Of a DNA stretch of 64,000 nt, positions 39,501-46,605 are shown in pieces. A program made the translations under genes and the position numbers. The notes under the pieces were generated by a model. The model saw nothing but the letters and a program-made list of their open reading frames with translations, was not told the DNA's origin and made no database searches. Source of the stretch: Ptiloglossa arizonensis (taxonomy: Eukaryota > Arthropoda > Insecta > Hymenoptera > Colletidae); contig NC_135059.1 of NCBI RefSeq assembly GCF_051014685.1, forward strand, positions 9,734,001 to 9,798,000, written 5' to 3'. The stretch's first letter is position 1; the number at the start of each line of letters is the position of its first letter.

Positions 39501-40756
39501 GAGAAAAAAGAAGTGAACCGACCGCTCGAGCGCGATGCATTTTCATAGGATTAGAAATTGAATCCTGAGCAACGCTCGGTATTCAACGCAACGTGGAACC
39601 GAGAAATTGAAATCCACACGAGCGAAATACGTGGGATCGTTCTCTAATATTTTCCGTTTCGGCTCGCCGACTACCGCGAACGTCTCGTTTACGAGCAATA
39701 AATTAGAGTTACGAGCAATGACTGACACGATTCGTCGCTGGTTCGTTTAAAACGGAGACAAAATCGTTCGGAGAGACGGTTTCCATGGATCGGTCGCCGG
39801 ATTTCCAATCAATATCTGGTTTGTAAATAGATACGTAACACGAGTACCGGTATTCGGGGTATTCGAATCGATCGAACGGTGTACTAAGTGTTCAAATACT
39901 TCTCGAATTTGTAGTGTTCGTGTATTCGAATCGATCGAACGGTGTACAAAGTGTTCGAATACCTCTCGAATTTGTAGTGTTCGTGTATTCGAATCGATCG
40001 AACGGTGAACAAAGTGTTCGAATACTTTTCGAATTTGTAGTGTTCGTGTATTCGAATCGATCGAACGGTGTACAAAGTGTTCGAATACCTCTCGAATTTG
40101 TAGTGTTTGTGTATTCGAATCGATCGAACGGTGTACAGAGTGTTCGAATACTTTTCGAATTTGTAGTGTTCGTGTATTCGAATCGATCGAACGGTGTACA
40201 AAGTGTTCGAATACCTCTCGAATTTGTAGTGTTTGTGTATTCGAATCGATCGAACGGTGTACAGAGTGTTCGAATACTTCTCGAATTTGTAGCGTTTGTG
40301 TATTCGAATAGTTTACGAATTCTTTCACCGAATATTCGGATCATCGAGTATTCGAATACAGAAAAATTCGACTGAATGATCTTGCACTGATTTAGATTCG
40401 TTTTCTGTAGATTGATATTCTAGACAGAAAGAGAGAAAGTCAAAGAGAGAGGAAGAGGGAGAGAGAGAGAGAGAATCCAGGCGTGGAAAGCCTCGCACGC
40501 GACTACGACTTAAGGCCAATTACCGTTTCATTTTGCAAAACGACCACAGCGCTGGTAAATCGAGAACACTTCCTTGTTGCGATAGAATCGAGAACAGAAC
40601 TGATTGAAACGCGGACGACGAAACTCTGAACCATTGGGTTGCGGCTCCAACTTGCAACTTTCAATACCACCCAAATTCATCGGTTTTTGTTCTCGAAGAT
40701 TTACATAATTTCCTCACCTTCGTTTCGAAATGCGTTACGTGTATTTCGCGAACCAT
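11159..40756 (-). CDS. Patched domain-containing protein 3-like (Patched-related SSD transporter), whole gene of 9 exons
   Basis: This gene encodes a 12-pass membrane protein of the Patched/NPC1/RND group. Family members act in sterol or lipid handling at plasma or apical membranes; the substrate here is unknown. Join, in transcript order: 40756-40718 (candidate), 39318-39042, 35185-34975, 34799-34614, 33734-33391, 22617-22417, 22166-22035, 16625-16312, 12574-11159. Every junction keeps the frame (phases 0,1,2,2,1,1,1,0) and uses GT-AG. With the first exon there are 1,039 residues: TM1 about 42-58, ectodomain 1 about 60-280, SSD/TM2-6 about 283-450 with GIGIDD at 353-358, TM7 about 511-529, ectodomain 2 about 530-715 with five N-glycosylation sequons, TM8-12 about 718-866 with GFSVDF at 778-783, and a Ser/Pro/Tyr-rich tail at 869-1039. 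Length and topology match the family. The exact orthologue (PTCHD3 or Drosophila Ptr) cannot be decided here, so no symbol is given. The first exon is the least certain part. Confidence 0.93.
14896..15172. repeat. 277-bp imperfect inverted repeat, MITE-like
   Basis: Arms of about 57 bp at 14,896-14,953 and 15,116-15,172 are inverted copies, ending in GGGTGTAC inside and ATGTGTA outside. A third, directly repeated copy of the outer arm begins near 15,012. Palindromic GGTATACC motifs fill the middle. No transposase is present. Confidence 0.7.
15739..16165. repeat. 187-192 bp tandem duplication (2.2 copies) in intron 8
   Basis: GTGCTTGACCACC-type starts recur at 15,739, 15,926 and 16,118. The two full copies share CAGTCGTCGTCGATCAGTTG and a long identical flank. 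The third is truncated after about 48 bp. A looser AATTATCCTC repeat continues to about 16,300, close to the exon 8 donor. Confidence 0.9.
16312..16625 (-). CDS. Patched-related gene, exon 8 (cytoplasmic loop, TM7)
   Basis: The acceptor ACTTTTCAG|CGGAA completes Thr464; the donor ATACAG|GTCAGT is in phase 0. It encodes residues 464-568: a cytosolic loop (MDPNDPYNPIDNPEHGC), TM7 (IKIIIILIFACYLAGALYG) and the start of ectodomain 2, with LEEGLDRRKLSKNDSY as expected after TM7 in this family. Confidence 0.94.
17990..18300. repeat. 83-bp tandem repeat, about 3.7 copies
   Basis: CTCGATAAATGTGAAAGCC recurs at 83-bp spacing (18,006; 18,089; 18,172; about 18,255). Copies include AATTCACACTTATAAAGTAC and GTGTTTAAAACTTTACAG. 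Confidence 0.93.
20110..20640. repeat. 58-bp tandem repeat, about 9 copies
   Basis: ATTTCACGTTCGTGTACAAT recurs at 58-59 bp spacing from 20,131 to 20,597, alternating with TTGGTATAAACGATATTAAA. CACGTTCGTG is a near-palindrome in every unit. Confidence 0.95.
22035..22166 (-). CDS. Patched-related gene, exon 7 (TM6 and cytoplasmic loop)
   Basis: The acceptor TGTTCAG|GATTC and donor TCCA|GTAAGT give phase 1 in and 1 out. It encodes residues 420-463: TM6 (FAVVFTFVFHLTFFTGCLAI), then a loop with CEQKNLHSIVCC, the usual end of the sterol-sensing domain in PTCHD proteins. The intron to exon 6 is about 250 bp. Confidence 0.93.
22167..22416 (-). other. Intron 6 (250 bp)
   Basis: A short GT-AG intron within the SSD coding block. 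No feature seen beyond the splice sites. Confidence 0.85.
22417..22617 (-). CDS. Patched-related gene, exon 6 (SSD core with GIGIDD)
   Basis: The acceptor TTGGTAG|GAATT completes Gly353; the donor is TTCGG|GTAAGT; phase is 1 in and 1 out. It encodes residues 353-419. GIGIDDTFVMLAAWRRT is a hallmark of Patched-domain proteins, and its two Asp residues lie where RND-type transporters have their TM4 ion-coupling acids. TM5 (ITITSLTDMISFFIGIL) and the start of TM6 follow. A 10.8-kb intron separates this exon from exon 5. Confidence 0.95.
22672..23195. repeat. TTCGAATA satellite, 36-bp units, about 14 copies
   Basis: Units follow ATTCGAATACCACGAATAG plus ATTTCGAATATTTGAGC. Read on the other strand, the unit matches the 41.2-kb monomer at about 31 of 36 positions. 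Because 36 is divisible by 3, long frames open on both strands (peptide repeat SNTTNRFRIFEY); these are artefacts. The array starts about 55 bp from the exon 6 acceptor. Confidence 0.95.
24349..24512. repeat. Direct duplication, copy 1 (about 160 bp)
   Basis: It shares ATCGACTCTTTTCTGATATT, ACGCTAGGTTCGTG and ATGGATGAAAATAATGAAGA with 25,261-25,418 at over 90% by eye. The copies are 0.9 kb apart. Confidence 0.9.
25261..25418. repeat. Direct duplication, copy 2 (about 160 bp)
   Basis: Partner of 24,349-24,512, in the same orientation. The intervening DNA is unrelated. Confidence 0.9.
26366..26889. repeat. 273-bp tandem duplication (2 copies)
   Basis: CTTACAGAAGAAAACCCCCT occurs at 26,461 and 26,734. 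About 155 bp after it is nearly identical, ending CAGGTTACAGTGGAAAGAC in both. The upstream part (GTGAAACTTTGTTAATTT, GAAAATGTCAAAA) is shared with small indels. Confidence 0.92.
27660..28300. repeat. 14-bp satellite rich in CATGTG/CACGTG, about 45 copies
   Basis: The unit is ACATGTGGAACTTT with variants ACACGTGG, ACACGTAG and ACATATAG. Three units make 42 bp, hence the pseudo-peptide ELYMWNFTCGTLHV. A 140-bp ten-unit block is duplicated (27,817 and 27,957). The end at about 28,110-28,245 is homogeneous CACGTGG. Confidence 0.96.
29440..29712. repeat. 144-bp tandem duplication (2 copies)
   Basis: ATAATCCTTGAAGTCATA lies at about 29,460 and 29,604. Both copies share CCTGTATATATACCTTAATA and AATGGCTTTATTGGCTATAT. 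The CACCCTGTATA motif resembles ends of some small insect transposons, but no inverted partner was found. Confidence 0.9.
29755..30170. repeat. Direct repeat, about 172-181 bp, 2.2 copies
   Basis: CGAACGACAAAACTT lies at about 29,801 and 29,973, with a partial third at 30,154. Both full copies share AACAACCTAGTAAGTCCTTC and GTGGAATACTACAATACTAC. Confidence 0.9.
30575..30830. repeat. Short nested repeats of CTACAGTCCA(C/T)TACTC type
   Basis: A block starting TCTACGTCTCCACTCT at 30,582 recurs at 30,688, with nested ~45-bp repeats of CTACATAGTCTACCTAGC. Moderately diverged. Confidence 0.75.
32040..32215. repeat. About 44-bp AT-rich repeat, 4 copies
   Basis: Units of TACTATTACTATTGTATAG plus TGTACTATATAAA. 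Copies degrade at the right end. Confidence 0.8.
32757..33335. repeat. 45-bp tandem repeat, about 12 copies, next to exon 5
   Basis: CAACAACTAGG recurs at 32,901, 32,946 and 32,991, with TTCAACTTATTCAACAACCT in each unit. Some copies have lost the CAACTAGG part. Divisible by three, it opens a 215-codon plus-strand frame (FQLIQQPTLVSTTR) that is not a gene. It ends about 55 bp from the exon 5 donor. Confidence 0.95.
33391..33734 (-). CDS. Patched-related gene, exon 5 (TM2-TM4, start of SSD)
   Basis: The acceptor CGAAACAG|TGGAG completes Ile238, followed by GAAWEEAFLEAVRKVEEEG. The donor is ATCG|GTGAGT; phase is 2 in and 1 out. It encodes residues 238-352: the end of ectodomain 1, TM2 (about 283-304, IVPYFSSTFILMAVFSVV), TM3 (about 314-337) and most of TM4 (LNLAAPFLMI). 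The exon ends inside TM4 just before the acidic GIGIDD motif, and exon 6 completes it. Confidence 0.94.
33735..34613 (-). other. Intron 4 (0.88 kb)
   Basis: AT-rich GT-AG intron between phase-2 exon ends. No repeat array or extra exon seen. Confidence 0.8.
34614..34799 (-). CDS. Patched-related gene, exon 4 (ectodomain 1)
   Basis: The acceptor TTTTTCAG|GGATG completes Glu176, giving IIE-DVENRELNLTFPVMLHP. The donor is GCGAT|GTGAGT; phase is 2 in and 2 out. It encodes residues 176-237, including the loop segment FHFLWVYFGRSV and SVQLAYFLSAD that precede TM2 in this family. The intron between exons 3 and 4 is only about 175 bp. Confidence 0.93.
34975..35185 (-). CDS. Patched-related gene, exon 3 (ectodomain 1)
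   Basis: The acceptor GTTTCAG|GTCGG completes a Gly codon started in exon 2, giving TRPG-RFGHVIVTSKDG. The donor is ATAGA|GTGAGT; phase is 1 in and 2 out. It encodes residues 106-175 of the first extracellular loop, including a DELVQLDKVIR helix and Cys residues in EQICAKWLDKCF that probably form disulfides. Confidence 0.93.
36075..36690. repeat. Mixed 111/170-bp direct repeats
   Basis: CACTTTCAATTTCCATGGTC-type segments recur near 36,113, 36,283, 36,394 and 36,505. Two units are 111 bp and one is 170 bp because it carries a GTGAAAAATTAATTGATTGA insert, which reappears near 36,585. Confidence 0.88.
37380..38200. repeat. 162-163 bp tandem repeat, 5 copies
   Basis: GATCCTACTTTAGAAATGAC-type starts lie at 37,388, 37,550, 37,712, 37,875 and 38,038. 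Copies 4 and 5 carry plus-strand frames of about 61 codons (DPTIKVTFQ..YILIKYPL). The earlier copies are interrupted. Confidence 0.93.
39042..39318 (-). CDS. Patched-related gene, exon 2 (TM1)
   Basis: The acceptor TTTTCAG lies just before GTG TGG AGC, and the donor is CCAG|GTGGGT; phase is 0 in and 1 out. It encodes residues 14-105, including the amphipathic stretch NRAFYKLGLVVGRHPG, TM1 (FVVIPVLLACICFTGY) and the family-typical start of ectodomain 1, EIDPEYLFSPTNGPSKT. The frame stays open for 76 codons upstream of the acceptor. I read that stretch as intron because the polypyrimidine-AG acceptor is good and the extra sequence has no family resemblance. Confidence 0.93.
39319..40717 (-). 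other. Putative intron 1 (1.4 kb)
   Basis: An intron if the candidate first exon is right. It contains the 63-bp array and a GA microsatellite at about 40,440-40,475. Otherwise it is 5' flanking or untranslated sequence. Confidence 0.45.
39860..40310. repeat. 63-bp TTCGAATA-type satellite with 126-bp dimers
   Basis: The unit contains GTATTCGAATCGATCGAACG and TCTCGAATTTGTAGTGTTCG. Copies start 63 bp apart (39,901; 39,964; 40,027; 40,090; 40,153; 40,216; 40,279). Variants ACCTCTCG and ACTTTTCG/ACTTCTCG alternate, giving a dimeric higher-order repeat. Divisible by three, it opens frames in three phases up to 193 codons. Confidence 0.95.
40718..40756 (-). CDS. Candidate first coding exon (13 codons) of the Patched-related gene
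   Basis: The next exon begins in phase 0 with Val and has no Met upstream of TM1, so a start exon must lie further 5'. On the minus strand here an ATG opens 13 codons (MVREIHVTHFETK) that run without a stop into the donor AAG|GTGAGG, in phase 0 as required. The context around the ATG has G at +4 but no purine at -3. A weaker rival is a two-codon exon ATG GAG|GTAGAG at 42,083-42,088. No RNA evidence is available, so this remains a prediction. Confidence 0.45.
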
Positions 40757-41159
40757 TGATACACATACGTATATTAGTTTAACCGAAGAGAATCGGTTAC
40801 TTTCTATTCAATTGCGACGTAAACGTATGAAATACATCGCACAGTTCGTTTGGCGCGTAACGAAAAATCGTTGAATTTATCGCATTTTCTTGGCTACTTA
40901 TGTAAAACAACGTTCCACCGTAGAACGTGCAAAACCTAACATGCGATCGAGCATATTCTAATTGCATTGTCGAAAGTATGAAAACGAAAGACAAGGAACA
41001 ATTTTCGGATCAGAAATCAACCGTAAAGAAATTATTAATTACATCGAATAATGGTTTCGTAAAAAAGGTAAAAAGGGACACACAGATATCGAGTTTTTAA
41101 CACAAATTAGAAGGAAGGAAGAAAACAATTGTATAAATTATTTAAATACTGGAATATTT

Positions 41160-41640
41160 GGAGTTCACTCGTAACATTCGAATACTCGAAGATTCGAAAT
41201 TTACTCGTAGCATTCGAATACTCAAGTATTTGAAGTTTACTCGTGAAATTAGAATACTCAACTATTCGAAATTTACTCGCAGAATTTAATTACTCAAATA
41301 TTCGAAATTTACTCGTAGCATTCGAATACTCGAATATTCGAAGTTTACTCGTAGCATTCGAATACTCAACTATTCTAAATTTACTCGCAGCATTCAATTA
41401 CTCAAATATTCTAAATTTACTCGAAGCATTCGAATACTCAACTATTCTAAATTTACTCGCAGCATTCAATTACTCAAATATTCTAAATTTACTCAAAGCA
41501 TTCGAATACTCAACGATTCAAAATTTACTCGCAGCATTCAATTACTCAAATATTCTAAATTTACTCGAAGCATTCGAATACTCAACTATTCGAAATTTAC
41601 TCGCGGCGTTCGAGTACCTACAAAGTATTCTAATATAGTA
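41160..41640. repeat. TTCGAATA satellite, 36-bp units in 72-bp dimers
   Basis: Monomer ACTCGTAGCATTCGAATACT plus CGAATATTCGAAATTT. From about 41,360 two monomer types alternate, one with CGCAGCATTCAATTACT and one with CGAAGCATTCGAATACT, making a 72-bp dimer. The right flank GAGTACCTACAAAGTATTC matches the flank of the 8.7-kb array. Confidence 0.95.
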
Positions 41641-41762
41641 TCGTACGAATAGTCCCAGACCCGGAACCTCGTCGTCTCGACCAAAAATGGCAAGGATTCG
41701 TAACGATTGCGAAACACGAAACGGGAAACCAGTGAACGTAACGAACGCACACGTGTCCACGA

Positions 41763-41782
41763 AAAAAAAAAAAAAAAAAAAA
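41763..41782. repeat. Poly-A run
   Basis: About 20 A in a row following ACACGTGTCCACG. It could be a retrotransposed tail, but no element is recognisable before it. Confidence 0.8.
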
Positions 41783-43279
41783 GAATTCGTATACCGGCAG
41801 CGGTTACGAGGACACCATTGTATCTGGCCTAAATGGTACAACTCACGCACTTTACTCATGGAAAAGCACACTTAGTTTAATAACCCAGACATCCGTCCCT
41901 CTTCTTAAGTAACGAGTGTACCGTCTCGACAGAAAACCGCGTTCAATTTTAACGATGGGAATCGCAGACATCCGTCCCATTGAGCCCGGCTCACCGTAAT
42001 CCTTCCTTCTAAGGAGAATGAACGGTCCTCGTGAAACTCGAGAGAAGAATACGAAGTTTCGGTGCTCGCTGTGAAACTCTACCTCCATCTTGTACCCGAA
42101 TTTCAACGTAAAGACCAAGCTTTCGGGACTCGATCGACGTTCGAACGGGGCGCAAGTGGGTTAAGCGAACTCGAAGACGAAATAATTCGGATGAACGTCA
42201 TTGAAGAACGCTTGTAAAAGCGAGGCTCGGACTTGACCCGAATCGCGCGCAACAATACGCGTTTAGCATACCGAAATCACGACGAGATCATCGTTGACTA
42301 TTAATTCGGGCCTCGGATTCGAGCCGGGATTGCGAGAACACCTCGCTTATCGGCCACCGTGAGAAACAAGTGTCTCGAAATAAATAAACAAAACGAGGAA
42401 AACAAAGGATAAATATCTTTAAAAGTCGGCAAACGTCTGCAACTACTTCTACGATGGATTGATACGATTAAAAATTGTCAAACGTTTACACCGTTTTCTC
42501 GAAGGATTAAAAACATTGTTAAATGTCTGTACCATGTTTTTCGATGAATTAAAAAATTGATGGTAAATTTCCAATGGGGACAAAAAAATGAAAGAAACTT
42601 GTAGCTACTCTGTGAACTGAGTAGAAGTAAATTTCGTGAATTTGTGAAGCAAAAGAGACCGAAACAATCGCAACGAGATTGTGGTTGACTGTTCGAGTTC
42701 GGCGTTAGATTTCGAGAACTCGAGGACTAACGGGAGCAATAAATATTGCGATTCGTTGAGTGATAGGAAACGTGTCGACTAGCGTTTCACTGGAAATTGC
42801 AAACATTCGATAAAAGGAGGAGCGACGACCTGCGAGGGAAACTGGAACGAAGCAAAGGGTGAACGTTTTGTCAAAGAACAAAGAAGGATCGAATAACTGA
42901 AAGAACCACGGGGTAGTTCTCGATTAAAGACCGTGGCTCTCCTGTTTCATTTTTCGGATCGATACCCGTGGCATTGTCTCGTCACAAAGGAGCTCTTCCT
43001 TTCGAGATCATAACGCCCGCATCCAGGATCGCCTAACCACCCGGCTGCGCTGAATCAATCCTTGACTGTACTCTTTCCTTTTTTTTTTCTTTCAGGATCT
43101 CATCCGCACGGTACTCCGTAAACTGGATCTCAAAGAGAAGATTTCACAAAATATCTACCGTTGGTTGTTATTCGTCGGGCTGCCATAATCCTAGGTGTGT
43201 CATTGGTCCTTGGACGCGTTTCTAAAAGCTATAATGACAGTGCGAGTGATTTCACGCGGACTGGAATCGAAACTACGCG
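41783..43279. other. Upstream DNA, no supported gene
   Basis: Moderately GC-rich around 42.0-42.4 kb. It includes a rival two-codon start exon at 42,083-42,088 and the dispersed repeat at 42.43-42.76 kb. No coding frame recognised. Confidence 0.4.
42430..42760. repeat. Dispersed repeat, copy 1 (partner at 48.9-49.25 kb)
   Basis: It shares AAATTTCGTGAATTT and a tandem of TGTCTGTACC..GATGAATTAAAAAATTG with 48,910-49,215, in the same order and orientation. The copies are diverged. Confidence 0.6.
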
Positions 43280-43289
43280 AATAATTTAA

Positions 43290-43525
43290 TATAATATTCG
43301 AATATCATTGTTCGAATACCATTGTTCGTATACCATTGTTCGAATACCATTATTCGAATACCATTGTTCGAATACCGTTGTTCGAATACCATTATTCGAA
43401 TACCATTATTCGAATACCATTATTCGAATACCATTATTCGAATATCATTATTCGAATACCATTGTTTGAATACCATTATTCGAATATCATTATTCGAATA
43501 CCATTATTCGAATATTATTATCAGA
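43290..43525. repeat. 14-bp TTCGAATACCATTA satellite, about 16 copies
   Basis: The unit TTCGAATACCATTA varies at A/G (ATTG). Three units are 42 bp, so frames of about 14-residue repeats open (FEYHYSNTIIRIPL); these are not genes. Confidence 0.95.
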
Positions 43526-44056
43526 AATAAGAAAATATTCGTACAGTTGCGCTGTTTGAGCGATGCAAAATACAACGATGGTACTATTGAATACAATGTG
43601 GACCTCCTAGAAGAATGGAAATTAATTAAGAAATTTTCATCAGCGACAAAATTAACAAAAATACGTTTGAAATATTCTAGCCACTTTATTTCTCATTGAC
43701 AGAGTATTTTTTTCGGCTGATAAATACATCTGAAATATTGTATGTATTAACAACGCTTCGAACACCGAGCAGTTTCTAATCTCAGTCTAAAAAAAAAACC
43801 AGAGGAAGCGTCGATCTCCATTTCACCCCCATAAAAAACATGTTCGTTTAATCGGTGAGACTTCGATATTTATCTTTTACTACACAAATTAAGAAACAAA
43901 AGCGTATCGCAAAATCGATCGAAAAACAATGCCTAGCACATGATACTCTACTCTACTCTACATCACCATACACTACACCAACCAACCAATACTTTCGCAT
44001 ACCCCCTAATACAAATCACTGGCTGTCGTCGAGATCGTTCCCGCTGTAACCTCAAC
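43526..44056. other. AT-rich DNA, nothing recognised
   Basis: Short frames only. No repeat or gene seen. Confidence 0.4.
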
Positions 44057-44395
44057 CTAACACTGAAAATCGTTCCAGGTGCCTCGGAAAGGTGAAGGTG
44101 ACCATTCGATTTTCGTCGTCCTCACGGAGCATCGGTAAAAGGAACAGGGTCGCAGGATTCGATCGAACATCTCGAGCCACGGTGGTCTCCGTGGCACGAA
44201 CGGAAGGACATTGGCTCCGGACACGGATTCGAGCGTGAACGACTTTCTAAAACCACTTGCACTCGATTCCAGCTGGTTTTTCCACACCTGGCCGAGGTTG
44301 ATCGTAACCGACCCGGTAGAAGGATGACGTCGGATCATTTCGCGAAGTTCAGAGGCCAATCGACGCGGCAAACGTGTTCGACGATCTTTCTCCAT
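44057..44395 (-). other. Orphan GC-rich reading frame (112 codons), function unknown
   Basis: An open frame (MEKDRRTRLPRRLASELREM...) lies in a CpG-rich block rising above its AT-rich surroundings. I recognise no domain and see no signal peptide or membrane segment. Its position 3.3 kb upstream of the candidate start exon, on the same strand, would also suit a 5' untranslated exon or promoter of the Patched-related gene. Coding status is not supported. Confidence 0.2.
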
Positions 44396-45967
44396 CGCAG
44401 GGAAAGTAACCAGCCGCGTTGGGTAACGGTCGCCATGCTCTTGCGCGCTCCTTTATTGGATCTCCGCGATTGAATAACGTTCGCGTAACGATCGACTCTT
44501 TTGTTCCACGACGACGAAATACCAACTTGAGTAATCTATTCTAACGATCCTCGTTAGCGAACGGGCAACGACCATTGCGCACACACGTGAAAACGAAGGA
44601 AGAAAGAACAACTGAATCGTTAGAGATCATCCTCGATATCGGCAAGTGCTCGGTATCGAACACGTACACGAACTTGGAAAAGATGTCTTGAAGTAGTGTT
44701 AACGATTCGAAACATCGTTGGAATTTTACTTCACGATTTTGCAACGATTGATTCGCTATATTTCGATATATGTACTTTGTACTTTCTTTAAATTTTTATT
44801 AAATGAACATCGCTGCTCTGTATCGGTAACCTAACGAGCTATATGGGAATACCTTCAAAAGGTGTCTAAACTATCTCGGAACTTTCTTAATCTCTGAGCC
44901 GCCTTCCGGTCGAACAAATCGAATTTAACACTAAATTTACCAACCAGTCGAAATAACTCTTCCAACTGCTTTCATGATAAAATTTACTTCAAATTCTATG
45001 GCATGTTTTCTGAAGACGATTTTTCTATTCTACTCTTCTCTTCTATAAATTCTTATTTCTTCTCATCGATTGATTTTCTTTTAGATGTACACAAGGTATA
45101 CCTTAATATTACGAAATCTATCGGTTAAGATTCCGTGTTAATTCTAACGTCAGCCGATTCGAACGTTAAAGAGCCATTAATTGGCAGTTTGGTGATCGAT
45201 TCGGCCACGGTTCGAACTCGGTGTACCTTCGCGTTGCGTAATCGTTTTTCGCCAAAGTGTTCCCGTTTAGAAACATTGTTAGACATCTGCTGGACGATTT
45301 ACGACCGCTATAAACACGCAGCAATCGCACAATCGGTAAGTGAGTCCCGGTTGAGCAACCGGATCGAATGAATATTCCTTATCAGGCTGGTGAGATTGAA
45401 TAATAAGCGGTGGCTTCGACCTTGTTGGACTAAATCGCAATGTCGACACCAGGGAAAAGGTACTTGACACGATTGAATTTCACGCGACTTTCCAGACGTT
45501 TCTGTCACTTCGTACGGGGAAAACTTGGCGAAAGCGTTCGCACGATTCCGTGCTGCGGAGCATCGATCGAAATAGATTACACATAGAAATTGATGTTTCG
45601 TTCGAGTTCTGTAAACTCGTTCTTGAGGGTTCACTCGATGTACCTTGCTTCGAACGCGACCAGAATCTCTACAGGTGATATTCGATCGAACGTGGCCGGT
45701 TCCAAAAGTCAATTCTTAACACCACCGTTTGCAATATCGAGGCTCGTAGGGAAATCGAACCGAACGTAACGACCACGAGTCTTGTACGAATATATTTTCT
45801 TAAAAATGTTAGAGAGAAACCTTTGTATAGTGTAACCTTTAAAAAGAAAATTGATACTTGTGTACTATGTTACCCTTTAGAAACTCAGTGTTCACAAGGA
45901 CAGTAAGAGTTCTGACGGACCTTGTTGATTATGACGAACGAAACTTACTTTGTGTAGAAGAGAAGAA
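44396..45967. other. Upstream DNA, no supported gene
   Basis: The GC-rich block extends to about 44,560, then AT-rich DNA. No repeat or gene recognised. The minus frame at 45,308-45,712 (134 codons) has no known features. Confidence 0.4.
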
Positions 45968-46306
45968 TTGAGAGTTGACGAGGAATATGAAAATTTGTGA
46001 AAAAAGAGAGAAATCGAGTGTCGAAAAGTGCAAACTCGACGAAATATCTCCAACGATCCTATCGTTCGATTCTCCGAAACGATCGAATCATTCTACTGAC
46101 CCCGAGATCTGATTCTTGAGGGAGCAGTTCGATTTGGACGAGGAGTGTCGAAATTTTTGGAAAGAAAAAATCTGAAAGTTGACGAGGTGTATGAAAATTT
46201 GTGAGAAAATAGAGAAACTAAGAGTTGATAATCGCAAACTCGACGAGAAGTCTCCAACGATCGATCCTGATCTCTTGGTTCGAACCATCAGCCTACTGAC
46301 CCCAGG
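45968..46306. repeat. 204-bp direct duplication (diverged)
   Basis: GAGTTGACGAGGAATATGAA at about 45,972 corresponds to GAAAGTTGACGAGGTGTATG at about 46,174. Both continue with AAATTTGTGA and TCTCCAACGATC and end in CTACTGACCCC. Confidence 0.8.
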
Positions 46307-46605
46307 ATGACCAATCAACGACAGTATTTACGTGCACTTCGATCCTTGATTGTAACGATGCAATTAGAACAGTTCAACGAGAGCGACACTTGAGATAAAT
46401 ATTCGCTAAATGGCCCCCTCCACTCGCTCATTTTATTTATATTAATATTTTCTCTTTCTCTCTAACGATAGTAACTCAAATTTAAAAAATGCAACTCTGA
46501 TATAACCACCTCTTGGTGTTATCTTAAATACAATTCGAGATACCAGAATTATCATAGTTTCGTAAACAAATTCTCCATATTGACAATTAAGAATGTAAAA
46601 TGTTC

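Noticed and set aside
39319..39546. 76 codons open upstream of exon 2 as a possible N-terminal extension
   Set aside because: A clear polypyrimidine-AG acceptor lies at 39,319-39,320 and the extension has no resemblance to the family; kept only as an alternative.
39747..40375. Frames of 105-193 codons with 21-residue peptide repeats
   Set aside because: Products of the 63-bp satellite, open in three phases at once.
42083..42088. Two-codon start exon ATG GAG followed by GTAGAG
   Set aside because: Phase fits, but six bases and a donor can occur by chance; the 13-codon candidate is longer and closer.
45200..46290. GGTTCGAA-type boxes as possible tRNA B boxes
   Set aside because: No matching A box or cloverleaf at the right distance.
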